A stretch of DNA of 64,000 bases from a bacterium (GCA_039961635.1 JABRWB010000063.1:19644-83643), one strand, 5' to 3'; positions 32,760-41,630 are shown, counted from the first letter of the stretch. Translations and numbers: made by a program. The notes: a model not told the origin generated them from the sequence alone.

Positions 32760-33605
32760 CTATTTCGAGCAACAACTGGAGCACTCGCCGTCCGCGGGCG
32801 GCGGAACCTCGAATGCGGGCGGATTCGGATCCGTTTCGACTGCCGACGCGGAATACGTTCCATCGCCGATAGTGACCGTCCATATCTGGCCGGGAACCGT
32901 CGCGAGACCGTAAAACGCGCCTAGCTCGTCGGGAATCGGCACCTTCACCCAGACGTGGCCGGCGAACTCCGGCGGCGCGCATTCCGGATAGCTGCCGGGA
33001 GGCATGAACGCGATGTGGTAAACGCCGTTTATCCCCATAAGCGCCCATCCGCCGACGCCGACCTGGACTTCGCCGGAGCCGAGGTAGCGGCTGCCGTCGA
33101 GCAGCGTGGACGTCCACGAAAACGACGAGACCGCGTTGGGGTCAACCGGTCTGTCCGCGAGCACTTCGAAGTCGTCGGACTTGATAAGCCAGGACTCGTT
33201 CTCCGCCGTCTGCTTTATATACAGCGTTCCGACGCCCGGCCGGAAAACCGTGAACCACTTTTCGCCGGGCGGGAAGGTTGGAGTTTCTTCGCTTTTGCGG
33301 ATCGGCGTCGGGACGAAGTACATTTCCAAATGAAAATTCAACGAATATCCAACCACGTTGCCCGGATGCGAATGGGACACGACTTCCTGCAAAAAAACTG
33401 TTTCCATCTGAAAGGCAAGTTTGTCGCCGATGAATCTCGTTAAATTCCAAATCGGCCCCGGCTTCGGCGCGGGCGGCGTCCCCTCGACGTGCGCCGAATA
33501 CAATTCCTCCCCCTGCGCGGCGGCGGGAGTTGCCGCGAGCGGGAAAGCCGCGGCGGCGGCAATGCACAGCGCCGTCAATGACGCAAACACCGAAATCCGT
33601 TTCAT
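32760..33605 (-). CDS. Exported protein of unknown function
   Basis: The 281-residue protein has a clear signal peptide (MKRISVFASLTALCIAAAAA) with cleavage near AAAQG. The mature part is beta-rich and acidic and ends in a Cys cluster, ECSSCCSK. GGAGG 5 nt before the ATG at 33605 sets the start; the longer frame upstream runs through a repeat element. An extended -10 (TGCTACAAT) is at 33649-33657. No family is recognised. Confidence 0.7.
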   Translation of the reverse strand: MKRISVFASLTALCIAAAAAFPLAATPAAAQGEELYSAHVEGTPPAPKPGPIWNLTRFIGDKLAFQMETVFLQEVVSHSHPGNVVGYSLNFHLEMYFVPTPIRKSEETPTFPPGEKWFTVFRPGVGTLYIKQTAENESWLIKSDDFEVLADRPVDPNAVSSFSWTSTLLDGSRYLGSGEVQVGVGGWALMGINGVYHIAFMPPGSYPECAPPEFAGHVWVKVPIPDELGAFYGLATVPGQIWTVTIGDGTYSASAVETDPNPPAFEVPPPADGECSSCCSK

Positions 33606-33648
33606 TCGATCCTCCGTGTTCAAGCCCTGCCCCAATGAAACCGGGGGA

Positions 33649-33657
33649 ATTGTAGCA
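33649..33657 (-). promoter_or_regulatory. Extended -10 box (TGC-TACAAT) of the exported-protein gene
   Basis: TGCTACAAT on the minus strand lies 43 nt before the start at 33605. It abuts the edge of the repeat element at 33664. Confidence 0.5.
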
Positions 33658-33663
33658 TTTCCC

Positions 33664-33806
33664 TGGGAGTGCGGCATTTTATTGCCGCCTTCTACCGGCA
33701 AATTCAATTGCCGGAAAAACGACATCTCATTGCGATTGCCGCGGCGCGAAAACCATCCCCGGCGATGAATCACCGGATTAAAAGCGGAATTGAAATCCCG
33801 CACTCC
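33664..33806. repeat. Palindrome-cluster repeat element, copy B
   Basis: The element begins TGGGAGTGC and ends GCACTCC, like the copy at 23381-23490. Internal hairpins include GCGGCA-TTTTAT-TGCCGC, CCGGCAA-ATTCA-ATTGCCGG, CCGGCGATGAATCACCGG and GCGG-AATTGAAATC-CCGC. The stems differ from copy A but keep their pairing, and the ends match, which suggests a structural repeat family. Confidence 0.7.
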
Positions 33807-33807
33807 G

Positions 33808-33839
33808 AAAAAAAACGGGCCGGGGACTAGCCCGGCCCG
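33808..33839 (-). terminator. Rho-independent terminator of the dockerin/haem lipoprotein gene
   Basis: On the minus strand a 9-bp GC stem (CGGGCCGGG with CCCGGCCCG, loop of 6) is followed by eight T residues. It lies 28 nt after the stop of the gene at 33867-35918. Confidence 0.9.
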
Positions 33840-33866
33840 AGGAAATACAAGGTTTATCGCGGAATT

Positions 33867-35918
33867 TTACGGTCCCGGCGGCGGAGGTGTAGATGAGTCG
33901 TACCAAGCTCCGGTTCGCACCCAATGGACCGGCAGAAACTTGAATGGACTGATCGGCAGACTATCGTGCGTTGGGAACGGCTGGCGTTCCACAATGACAT
34001 TGGACAAAATGCTGTCCGGATGTCCGGGTCTAACCCTGTAGTAGCCTGGATTTGTCTGGCTTTCAACCCATACCAAGCTATCGTAGATGGCCTGGGGATC
34101 TCCGGTCAAATTCAATCCACCCGGAGGACTTCCGCCTTGATGGCAACTTGTGCAATTCAAAGACGGCATCGCCAAAACGGTAGGAATTGTTGGCACATCC
34201 GCCGCGTCATTGAAATGCTTGCGATTGCCGCCATCAACGGTATATGTCACCGAAATCGTATCCTTGACGTTGCCGCCGATTTTTGCCGTGCACGTGATTT
34301 CATATGCTTGAAGTTCGCTCGCTACGTAAGAAATCGAACTTGTGGTTGCTCCGTCAATTTGATCGAACGCCCAGCCGTAATCGGGATCGTCATCGCTCCA
34401 CTCAAAAACGACAGGACCCGCTCCGGTCAGATTGCCACTGGCGTCAATCGTTACGACCTCACCCATATCACCGCTGAAATCCGCGGTTATGTTCGAAAAC
34501 TGAAAATCATCGCCGCCGGAGCCGGGGTCGTCAACGACTACGCCGTTCGCGGTGTTCTGGTTGGTCGTGTAGTTGGGCGGAACCGCGCTGTCGCGTGCGA
34601 GCACCAGGAACGTGTAATCCGTGCTCCAGTTGAGGCCGGTGACGCGCTTGGTGAACGGGCCGGCGCCCGCGTCGTTGTAAACCGCGGCGGGGGCGCCCGG
34701 ATTGGCGGGGTTGAAGACGCCCGTCAGTCCGTAATACAGAACGTAACTCACCGGCGGCGAATTCGGCTCCGGATCGTTCGCGATGTCGGTAGCCGAGCCG
34801 AAAGTCACGTCAAGCGCCTGGGTATCGGGGACCTGTGCAACCGAAATGACGCCGACATCACTGTCCCAAGATGGCGGGGTGAGGTCGCTTGGAGGCGGCG
34901 GTGTGCCGCCGGTCGGCTGCTTGCTTACGCCGAACTGACCGAGCGCGGCGCCGTCATGCGGCACTGCGCGGAGTCGAAGCTGGTCGTTGTCGGGATTAAA
35001 ACCGGTTATCCCTCCGGTGAACGACGCCGGAAGAACTGTCGAAAAGTACGGCCATGGGTCGAAAACCGTGACATCGCCGTACGCAAGATTAAGCTCCGCG
35101 GGCGCGCCGGCAACGGTGTCCGGCAGGAATGTGGTGCCGCCGTTCGTGGAATACTGGAGCAGGTAACCCGCAAGAACGGCCTGGTAGTTGAGCGCAATCG
35201 GAGTGATGTCGGACACGCCTATTTCGCCGCTCGAATCCCCATCAATCGGAGCCAGCGGATCGTCCGGCGAAGTGTACGATTCGTTGAAATTGATGGCAAT
35301 GGGAGTGATGTCGGGGATACTGACCTCACCATCCAACGTATAGTCGCCGATGTTGCGCGCGTGAAAGTCCACCGTCAGGTCTCCCGATTCCTCCCAGTTG
35401 CAAGTCGTCAGAATGACGCGGTTTGCAGTTCCCGTCGGCGGCAATGAAGCGGTCCTTGTCGAGTCCGCGCCGGGCGAAAAAACGAGCGAAATGGCGTAAG
35501 CCTGCCCGTGTATGCCGAATGACTCATCGGCATTGGTAAAAATCACGCCGGCGTCAACCCCGTATTTGTTGGGAACCGCGATGAAAACGTTTTCCGTTCC
35601 GGCGAAGGATGCACCGGGCGCGCTGTCGCGGAGGTGCCACGCGGATGCATCGTACTTGACGCGGGCGAAAACGCCGCGTATGTCCAAACCGGTGGCGACG
35701 ACGTTCACGCGCACATCGCCGGAATCCAGAGTTTCGGTTTCAAGCGAAGTGCCCGAAACCTTGCCGTAGGGAACCGTCCAGCCGGACGGGGTGTCGAGAA
35801 CGAACGAAGGCGTACGCGACTCCGGGCCGCCGCCGCCCGTCCCGCACGCGAAGAGCGCCAGAACTGCAGCCGCAAGCACGAGCGACGCCGCATTTGAGAA
35901 TTTATGATTCCTAATCAC
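33867..35918 (-). CDS. Lipoprotein with dockerin-like repeats and a C-terminal single-haem CXXCH domain
   Basis: The 683-residue lipoprotein has lipobox LALFAC near residue 25. A cohesin-like or Ig-like N-terminal region (GVFARVKYDASAWHL) is followed by two dockerin-like loops (~185-265: DYTLDGEVSIPDITPIAI and GDSSGEIGVSDITPIAL). Fn3-like and PKD-like domains follow. One haem-binding motif, CTSCH, is at residues 589-593, inside a planctomycete-style cytochrome domain (SLNCTSCHQGGSPPGGLNL). The usual distal Met-Pro is not obvious. The start is GTG with GGAGGAG 5 nt upstream and a TATAAT box at 35956-35961. It is probably a surface redox or adhesion protein. Confidence 0.75.
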   Translation of the reverse strand: MIRNHKFSNAASLVLAAAVLALFACGTGGGGPESRTPSFVLDTPSGWTVPYGKVSGTSLETETLDSGDVRVNVVATGLDIRGVFARVKYDASAWHLRDSAPGASFAGTENVFIAVPNKYGVDAGVIFTNADESFGIHGQAYAISLVFSPGADSTRTASLPPTGTANRVILTTCNWEESGDLTVDFHARNIGDYTLDGEVSIPDITPIAINFNESYTSPDDPLAPIDGDSSGEIGVSDITPIALNYQAVLAGYLLQYSTNGGTTFLPDTVAGAPAELNLAYGDVTVFDPWPYFSTVLPASFTGGITGFNPDNDQLRLRAVPHDGAALGQFGVSKQPTGGTPPPPSDLTPPSWDSDVGVISVAQVPDTQALDVTFGSATDIANDPEPNSPPVSYVLYYGLTGVFNPANPGAPAAVYNDAGAGPFTKRVTGLNWSTDYTFLVLARDSAVPPNYTTNQNTANGVVVDDPGSGGDDFQFSNITADFSGDMGEVVTIDASGNLTGAGPVVFEWSDDDPDYGWAFDQIDGATTSSISYVASELQAYEITCTAKIGGNVKDTISVTYTVDGGNRKHFNDAADVPTIPTVLAMPSLNCTSCHQGGSPPGGLNLTGDPQAIYDSLVWVESQTNPGYYRVRPGHPDSILSNVIVERQPFPTHDSLPISPFKFLPVHWVRTGAWYDSSTPPPPGP

Positions 35919-35955
35919 TAAATCTCCTCCCTTGAGGGAAAATGTAAGACGGAAT

Positions 35956-35961
35956 ATTATA
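35956..35961 (-). promoter_or_regulatory. -10 box (TATAAT) of the haem/dockerin lipoprotein gene
   Basis: TATAAT on the minus strand is 38 nt before the GTG start at 35918, with GGAGGAG in the leader. Confidence 0.6.
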
Positions 35962-36075
35962 CCTTATCCCGTTGCGAATTGCATGTCTTTGCGGCCGGCA
36001 AACGGAGCACGCGCTGGTCAAGGCCGGGCCGGGCGGGACGATAATCATTTTGGTTTGAAAAACACGGCAGGCGGT

Positions 36076-37119
36076 ATGGGCGAGGCGTCGGTTCGCAGTG
36101 CAATCGAAGGAAAAAGCGTGCTCGTCACGGGCGGAACGGGCAGCATCGGGCGCGAAATCGTGCGCCGGGTGCTTGAATACGGCCCGAAAGTTGTGCGCGT
36201 CTTCAGCCGCAACGAGTTCAACCAGTTCAAAATGGCCGAGGAATTCGGCTCACACAAGAACGTGCGATACCTGCTCGGCGACGTGCGCGACTACGACCGC
36301 GTGATGCGGGCTTGCGAGGGAGTGGACGCCATTTTCCATGCGGCGGCGCTCAAGCACGTCCCGACCTGCGAATACAACCCGTTCGAGGCCGTGAAAACGA
36401 ACGTCGTCGGGACGCAGAACCTGATCGAGGCAGCGATACTGCACAACGTCGAGCGGCTCGTCGCGATCAGCACGGACAAAGCCGTCAGCCCCACGAACAC
36501 GATGGGGGCGACGAAGCTTTTGGCGGAGCGGCTGGTGCTTGCAGCGAACCAGTACAAAGGCCAAAGGCGCAGCGCGTTTTCGGTGGTGCGGTTCGGCAAT
36601 GTCCTTGCAAGCAGGGGAAGCGTGATTCCGTTTTTCATCCGGCAAATACGCTCCGGCGGGCCTGTGACGCTGACGCATCCCAAAATGCGCCGGTTCTTTA
36701 TGAGCATTCCCGATGCGGTGAACCTCGTATTGACTTCCGCCGCGGAAACAAAAGGCAATGAAATATTCATCCTGAAAATGCCGGTCGTGATTATCGAGGA
36801 TTTGATAGCCGTTTTGATCGACGTTTTCGCACCGAAGTTCGGACGCAAGGTTTCGTCCATAAAAGTCGAAACAATCGGGATACGCGCCGGCGAGCGCATC
36901 CAAGAAGAGCTGATGACCGCGGAGGAAGTGGCCGCGGCAAGTGAATCCGACAAGTTTTACGTCATCCCCGCGCAGTTCACGCCGCCGGTGCAGAACGGCG
37001 GGCCGGAACGCCTGGGTTATTCGACGCTATCGCAGGGCGCGCTGTCGCGCGACGAAATACGCGCGATGATCGAAGAAAAGGACTTAATCGAGCAATTCCT
37101 GCAGCTGATCGAGGATTGA
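36076..37119 (+). CDS. CapD/FnlA-type nucleotide-sugar 4,6-dehydratase/epimerase
   Basis: The 347-residue extended SDR has NAD-binding VTGGTGSIG near the N terminus, GDVRDYDRV, HAAALKHVPTCEYNPFEA and the segment STDKAVSPTNTMGATKLLAE. These are typical of the UDP-GlcNAc 4,6-dehydratase / CapD / FnlA group that makes UDP-sugars for capsule, O-antigen or protein glycosylation. The active-site Tyr of YxxxK appears as Met (MGATK), as in other members of this group. The ATG at 36076 gives the family's normal length; the frame is open to 35932. No other glycan gene is adjacent. Confidence 0.88.
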   Translation: MGEASVRSAIEGKSVLVTGGTGSIGREIVRRVLEYGPKVVRVFSRNEFNQFKMAEEFGSHKNVRYLLGDVRDYDRVMRACEGVDAIFHAAALKHVPTCEYNPFEAVKTNVVGTQNLIEAAILHNVERLVAISTDKAVSPTNTMGATKLLAERLVLAANQYKGQRRSAFSVVRFGNVLASRGSVIPFFIRQIRSGGPVTLTHPKMRRFFMSIPDAVNLVLTSAAETKGNEIFILKMPVVIIEDLIAVLIDVFAPKFGRKVSSIKVETIGIRAGERIQEELMTAEEVAAASESDKFYVIPAQFTPPVQNGGPERLGYSTLSQGALSRDEIRAMIEEKDLIEQFLQLIED

Positions 37120-37122
37120 CGG

Positions 37123-37740
37123 TCACCTGCCGGACGTTGCGGATTTCCCGGATGAACCGGCTTCGGATTCATCATCTTCCGCCGACTTGACCAGATTGTC
37201 CTTTGGATCGCTTATCGTCTCGAAATAGCTCTTGACAAGCTCGCGATATTCCGGAGGGATGTTTTCGTTTTCCATCGCCTGCTCTGCCGCGTTGCCGTAA
37301 GCCGCCACGATGTCGTAGTACTCCGAAAGACTGTCAGCTTTGCTCGGAAGCGAAATCATTTCCTGCGCCAGAGTCTCGCCGCCCGAGCCCACCTTGCCGC
37401 GCACGCGCGTATTGTACGCGTCGCTCGGAATCTGCTCGGGATCGTAGGAGGGTACAAAGTCAATCGCGGTGCGCTCGTTTCCCTTGTCGGCGACATCCCG
37501 CCGGCTGCGCTCGCCCGCGTTCGTGCCGGGAGTTGGATTTGCGCGTGTCAGCGTCGAGCCTATTCCCCAGTCGCTCATCGCGTTGCCGCCCTGGGTGCGA
37601 CCCTGGCCGCGGCTTCGCATACCCTGCAGAAGCGCGTCAAGCTCCTTGGAAAGACCGGCGAGCAATTCCGCGTCGGACACGCTTGAGCCGTCCATTCCCT
37701 GCCCCATCGCGTCGCTCAACTGGCCCAGCCCCTGGGCCAT
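37123..37740 (-). CDS. Downstream half of a coiled-coil membrane protein, after an in-frame TGA
   Basis: This 205-residue Gly/Ser- and acid-rich reading frame continues in the same frame as the coiled-coil gene that ends at 37750; only TGA and three codons lie between them. It begins MAQGLGQLSDAMGQGMDG, natural as a continuation, and carries a conserved-looking YYDIVAAYGNAAEQAMEN and IPPEYRELVKSYFETI near its end. The latter resembles the C-terminal segment of large multi-helix proteins where it follows a coiled coil. AGGGG lies 4 nt before the ATG, so it may be translated by restart. It could be a separate gene, a readthrough product or half of a broken gene. Confidence 0.6.
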   Translation of the reverse strand: MAQGLGQLSDAMGQGMDGSSVSDAELLAGLSKELDALLQGMRSRGQGRTQGGNAMSDWGIGSTLTRANPTPGTNAGERSRRDVADKGNERTAIDFVPSYDPEQIPSDAYNTRVRGKVGSGGETLAQEMISLPSKADSLSEYYDIVAAYGNAAEQAMENENIPPEYRELVKSYFETISDPKDNLVKSAEDDESEAGSSGKSATSGR

Positions 37741-37749
37741 TCCGCCCCT

Positions 37750-39129
37750 TCAACCTCCGCTGTCGCATTGGTTCTTGTCGGCTTCGCCGAGCATCTTCAG
37801 GATTTCCTCGGCCTGCCGGCCGGCTTGCTCTTTTAGCTGCTGAGAGGCGCCGCCTTGTTGGGTTTTCGAGTCGGCGGACTTCACGCTTTCCTTCAATTCG
37901 GCGATTTTGGATAGCGATATCGAGCCGTCGGATTCGAACTGGCTTTTCATTTCGGACAGCGCGGCTTGCATCGCCTCGCCTTCCTTGCCCTGCCCCGCCT
38001 TCTGGAGCGACTGGCAGTATTCGCCAAGCTTCTGCTCCAGCTTTTCGAGTAATTGGCTCATCGCCTCGCGAAGTTCTTTTTCCTTTTGCAGGTTTTCTTC
38101 GAGCTTTTTCAGCGCGCGCTCAAGCGCTTCCCTGTCGAACGATTCGGGCAGATTTTTCGCTTCGGCAAGCGTTTGCTTCAGGCTTTCAAACATCTTTTCG
38201 AACTGGGCAAGCTCGGCATCCGACATTTTTCCGGCTTCGAGTGCGGCCTTGAGCGATTCGAGTTCTTCGCCCAATTCACTCTTTTCACCGCTCTTCATCG
38301 CTTCGGCCAGACGGCTGTTTGCCCCGTGCTCAAGGAGCTTTTTGCCGAGGCTGGACAAAAACTCGCTTTCCGCGCGGAAATTATCCGTTTCCTTGGCGGC
38401 CTGAAGCTCGTCCTTTAGCGAGTTTAGATTTTCCAGCGCCTTGCCCTTCTCGATCTTGCCGAATTCGAATTTCTTTCCGAGTTTTTCTAGCTCCGCGGAC
38501 AGCTCGCGTTCCTTGGACAGCTCGACCTTTCGCGCCTGCTTTTCAAGTTCGCGGGCGAGGCGCACCAGGCGCTTGCCCGCCTCTTGCACCTGCTTGCGCT
38601 CGGCTTCCTTGGCCGGATTTTCCAACCATCCCAAATAGGGCACGAATAAAACCATAATCGTCAGCGCGGCCGACGCGCCGGAGAGCCGCCAGGATTTGGG
38701 GAACTTCCACGGATATACGCGAGACGGAACCGCGCGCGCGCTTTTTTCCTCCGCGTCCGCGACGAGCGACGCGACCATCGGATCTGACGCTGCTTCCTTT
38801 TCCAGCAATATGGCGCTTGTGAGCCTGTCCTTGAGGTCAAGCGCGCGGTCCGCGTCCTGTGTGCACTCCGTCAGCCGGACGCGGCGCAAAAGCCCGCGGT
38901 ATGCAAACCATCCCGCCGCAAGCGCGGCGCCGAGTATTGACGCTATCAAAACGGAATCGAACGGCCATACGCGCAGCTTGGCGATGAAAATTCCCAAAAG
39001 CACCGGCACGAAGCCGAGTCCGGCCGCTTCGCCCGCCGCGACAAGGAGGATGTGCAGCTTCTTCTTCCGCATAAGGCCAAGCGCCGTTTTTCTGAGCACG
39101 CTTGCACGGGTTTTTTTGTTGAGCGCCAT
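37750..39129 (-). CDS. Coiled-coil inner-membrane protein
   Basis: The 459-residue protein has three hydrophobic segments in the first ~170 residues (ILLVAAGEAAGLGFVPVLLG; VLIASILGAALAAGWFAYRG; AALTIMVLFVPYLGWL). A long Lys/Glu/Leu-rich coiled coil (~185-440) follows. The layout recalls DUF4175-like membrane proteins. The start at 39129 was chosen because TATAAT ends exactly 6 nt before it; further upstream the frame only overlaps mrp in antisense. The TGA at 37750-37752 is followed in frame by another 205-residue ORF. Confidence 0.7.
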   Translation of the reverse strand: MALNKKTRASVLRKTALGLMRKKKLHILLVAAGEAAGLGFVPVLLGIFIAKLRVWPFDSVLIASILGAALAAGWFAYRGLLRRVRLTECTQDADRALDLKDRLTSAILLEKEAASDPMVASLVADAEEKSARAVPSRVYPWKFPKSWRLSGASAALTIMVLFVPYLGWLENPAKEAERKQVQEAGKRLVRLARELEKQARKVELSKERELSAELEKLGKKFEFGKIEKGKALENLNSLKDELQAAKETDNFRAESEFLSSLGKKLLEHGANSRLAEAMKSGEKSELGEELESLKAALEAGKMSDAELAQFEKMFESLKQTLAEAKNLPESFDREALERALKKLEENLQKEKELREAMSQLLEKLEQKLGEYCQSLQKAGQGKEGEAMQAALSEMKSQFESDGSISLSKIAELKESVKSADSKTQQGGASQQLKEQAGRQAEEILKMLGEADKNQCDSGG

Positions 39130-39135
39130 CGCTTG

Positions 39136-39141
39136 ATTATA
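39136..39141 (-). promoter_or_regulatory. -10 box (TATAAT) of the coiled-coil gene, leaderless type
   Basis: A perfect TATAAT on the minus strand, then CAAGCG, then the ATG. It is the clearest example in the window of a -10 box placed 6 nt before a start codon. Confidence 0.65.
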
Positions 39142-39324
39142 CCTGTCCAAAAGGCGGAATAGCGCGCATACCGCGCTCCGCGCGTTTGATGGACTCATCA
39201 ATGCGGCGAAAAGTTCGATTCCGTTCAAGCGATGCGCTATAGGACATTCCGCGCGGGCATGTGATATTAAACTTGGCCGGCCCGTCGCGTTGAATATGGC
39301 GGGAACCCGCAACAAGGAGAGAAA

Positions 39325-40413
39325 ATGCCGCAACCCAAAATTACGGAAGAACAGGTGCTCGCCGCTCTGGCGAAAGTGATTGATCCCGATTTGCACCGGG
39401 ATATCGTTTCGCTCGGATTCATCGAAAACCTGCAAATATCGGGCAACAACGACGTCTCGCTTACCATCGTGCTCACAACCCCCGCCTGTCCGATGAAAGA
39501 CCGGATGAAAAACGAAGCTATGGAACACCTGCGCGCGATTCCGGGAATCGGCAGGATCGAAATCACGATGGACGCGAAAGTCGTCAAGCGCGACGCGAAA
39601 ATAACGCCGCAAAACCTTTTGCCGCAGGTGGGGAACAGCCTCGCCATCGCTTCAGGCAAAGGTGGAGTGGGCAAAAGCACCGTCGCGGCGAATATGGCCG
39701 TGGCTCTGGCGAAGGACGGCGCAACGGTCGGCCTGCTCGACGCGGATATCTACGGTCCGAGCATCCCGATAATGATGGGAGTGCAAGGCCACAGGCCGCG
39801 GATATCGAGCGAGAAGAAAATCCTGCCGATCGAAGTTTTCGGCGTCAAGCTGATGAGCATCGGATTCCTTATCGATCCCGACCAAGCTGTTATCTGGCGC
39901 GGGCCTATGGTCGGCGCCGCGGTCAAGCAATTTCTGTCGGACGTCGAATGGGGCGAGCTTGACTATCTTGTAATCGACCTGCCTCCCGGAACCGGCGACG
40001 CGCAGCTCACGCTGGTCCAAAATCTCGAAGTGACCGGCGCGGTGATCGTTACCACACCTCAGAAAGTCGCTCACAGCGTCGCGGCGAAGGGCATTTCGCT
40101 GTTTCGAAAGATGAACGTACCGGTGCTGGGAATCATCGAAAATATGTCGTACTACGTCTGCCCCGACTGCGGCAAGGAAGACGACATTTTCGGGCGCGGA
40201 GGAGGGCGCGAGATCGCGGAATACCACGATGTTCCGTTTCTCGGCGAGATTCCGATAAACGGCACGTTGCGCAAGGCGTCGGACGAAGGGCTGCCGGAAG
40301 TCGCGCGCGATCCCGATAGCGCGATAAGCAGCAGCTTTTTTGAAGTATCGCGCAATCTCGCGGCGAACGTGTCGAAGCACCTTTTCGAATCGGGCGGCGC
40401 GGCCGCTCGATAA
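39325..40413 (+). CDS. apbC: Mrp/ApbC-family Fe-S cluster carrier ATPase
   Basis: The 362-residue protein has an N-terminal MIP18/DUF59 domain (~1-95, VLAALAKVIDPDLHRDIVSLG). A P-loop ATPase domain follows with the deviant Walker A SGKGGVGKSTVAANMA, LLDADIYGPSIP and VIDLPPGTGD. The CPDC pair near residue 280 is the site at which the Mrp/NBP35 dimer holds a transient Fe-S cluster. AAGGAGA lies just before the ATG. It probably matures Fe-S enzymes, such as the DinG-type helicase encoded in this window (inference). Confidence 0.93.
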   Translation: MPQPKITEEQVLAALAKVIDPDLHRDIVSLGFIENLQISGNNDVSLTIVLTTPACPMKDRMKNEAMEHLRAIPGIGRIEITMDAKVVKRDAKITPQNLLPQVGNSLAIASGKGGVGKSTVAANMAVALAKDGATVGLLDADIYGPSIPIMMGVQGHRPRISSEKKILPIEVFGVKLMSIGFLIDPDQAVIWRGPMVGAAVKQFLSDVEWGELDYLVIDLPPGTGDAQLTLVQNLEVTGAVIVTTPQKVAHSVAAKGISLFRKMNVPVLGIIENMSYYVCPDCGKEDDIFGRGGGREIAEYHDVPFLGEIPINGTLRKASDEGLPEVARDPDSAISSSFFEVSRNLAANVSKHLFESGGAAAR

Positions 40414-40526
40414 ACCGCGCGGAGTCAAGGCGGCTCGCGGAGTTTTTCCGTTATGGCATTTGCATTGCCACGCCGGCGGCGGGCTGATAAACTGCGCCGG
40501 TTTTATGTCAATTTCCGGAGTACTTG

Positions 40527-41630
40527 ATGTCCGACTTGCGAGTTGAACGGCTGGCCGACCTGTTGATCAACTACAGCCTGAAAGTGAAAAAAAACGACCT
40601 GGTTGTCATTGCCGGATCGGTGATTGCGGAGCCGCTGATTAAGGAAGCAATGAAAGCGGTTATGGCGCGCGGCGCGCATCCGACGACGCGCCTGGCATTC
40701 GAATGGCAGGATGAATTGTTCTTCCAGATGGCGGCCGACCACCAGCTTTCATTCACCAATCCGTTTGTGCTGCACCAAATGGAAAAGATGGACAAGTTTC
40801 TGGGCGTATGGGCGGGAGAAAACTCGAAAAAGCTCACGACCGTCGATCCGGCGAAAATCGCGAAAGTTAGCCAAGCGCGCCGCCCGATAAGCGACATTTT
40901 CAGCGAACGCGACGCGTCCGGGTCGCTGCAATGGGTCGGCACGATTTACCCCGCGGCGGGCGAGGCGCAGGATGCCGAGATGGGAACCGAGGAATGGGCG
41001 GACTTCTGTTATTCCGCCTGCCTGTGCGACAAGCCCAATCCGGCAAAGCGCTGGAAAGAAGTGCGCGACCACCAGAAAGAAATGGTCAAATTCCTCGAAA
41101 AGGCGAAGATATTCAGAATCCAGGCCGAGGGAACGGACTTGACGCTCGACTGCACCGGCCGCAGGTGGATCAACTGCTGCGGCGAAAAGAACATGCCCGA
41201 CGGCGAAGTTTTCACCGCGCCGATCGAAACCGCGACGACCGGCAAAATCCGCTACACCGTTCCGACGGTATACGGCGGGCGCGAGGTGAACGACATCGAG
41301 CTTACTTTCAAAGCCGGCAAAGTCGTCAAGAACAAAGCCGCGAAAGGCGGGGAGATACTTTCCGCGATGATCGAGCAGGACGCGGGCGCGAAAATCCTTG
41401 GCGAGTTCGCGATCGGGACGAACTTCGGAATCAAGAACTACACCAAGAACATCCTGTTCGACGAGAAGATCGGCGGAACGGTGCATTTGGCGCTCGGCCG
41501 CTGCTACAAGGAGTGCGGCGGCACGAACGAAAGCGCGCTGCACTGGGACATGATCTGCGATTTAAGGCAGGGCGGAACGCTGACCGCGGACGGAAAGAAA
41601 ATTCTCGTTGACGGGAAGATCCTGATTTAG
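40527..41630 (+). CDS. M29-family aminopeptidase
   Basis: The 367-residue protein matches peptidase family M29 (aminopeptidase T/S): ADLLINYSLKVKKNDLVVI at the N terminus, then the metal-ligand region with DCTGRRWINCCGEKNMPDGEVF, EFAIGTNFGI, ILFDEKIGGTVHLALG and the C-terminal HWDMICDLR. These are two-metal (Co or Zn) aminopeptidases of broad specificity. GGAG 6 nt before the ATG at 40527 was used; a TTG one codon earlier is also in frame. Cytoplasmic peptide recycling is the likely role. Confidence 0.93.
   Translation: MSDLRVERLADLLINYSLKVKKNDLVVIAGSVIAEPLIKEAMKAVMARGAHPTTRLAFEWQDELFFQMAADHQLSFTNPFVLHQMEKMDKFLGVWAGENSKKLTTVDPAKIAKVSQARRPISDIFSERDASGSLQWVGTIYPAAGEAQDAEMGTEEWADFCYSACLCDKPNPAKRWKEVRDHQKEMVKFLEKAKIFRIQAEGTDLTLDCTGRRWINCCGEKNMPDGEVFTAPIETATTGKIRYTVPTVYGGREVNDIELTFKAGKVVKNKAAKGGEILSAMIEQDAGAKILGEFAIGTNFGIKNYTKNILFDEKIGGTVHLALGRCYKECGGTNESALHWDMICDLRQGGTLTADGKKILVDGKILI

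Noticed and set aside
33924-35447. 507-codon open frame on the plus strand
   Set aside because: It lies wholly antisense to the dockerin/haem lipoprotein, whose signal peptide, domains, promoter and terminator are clear. The plus-strand translation is Arg- and Val-rich with no motif.
37750-37785. Selenocysteine codon with SECIS-like hairpin
   Set aside because: The hairpin distance fits, but the residue would fall in a Gly-rich linker with no redox motif, and a restart ATG with AGGGG is available. It is kept only as a side note to the in-frame TGA finding.
39130-39612. N-terminal extension of the coiled-coil gene frame
   Set aside because: It is antisense to the start of the Mrp-type gene and lies upstream of a TATAAT box that fits a start at 39129.
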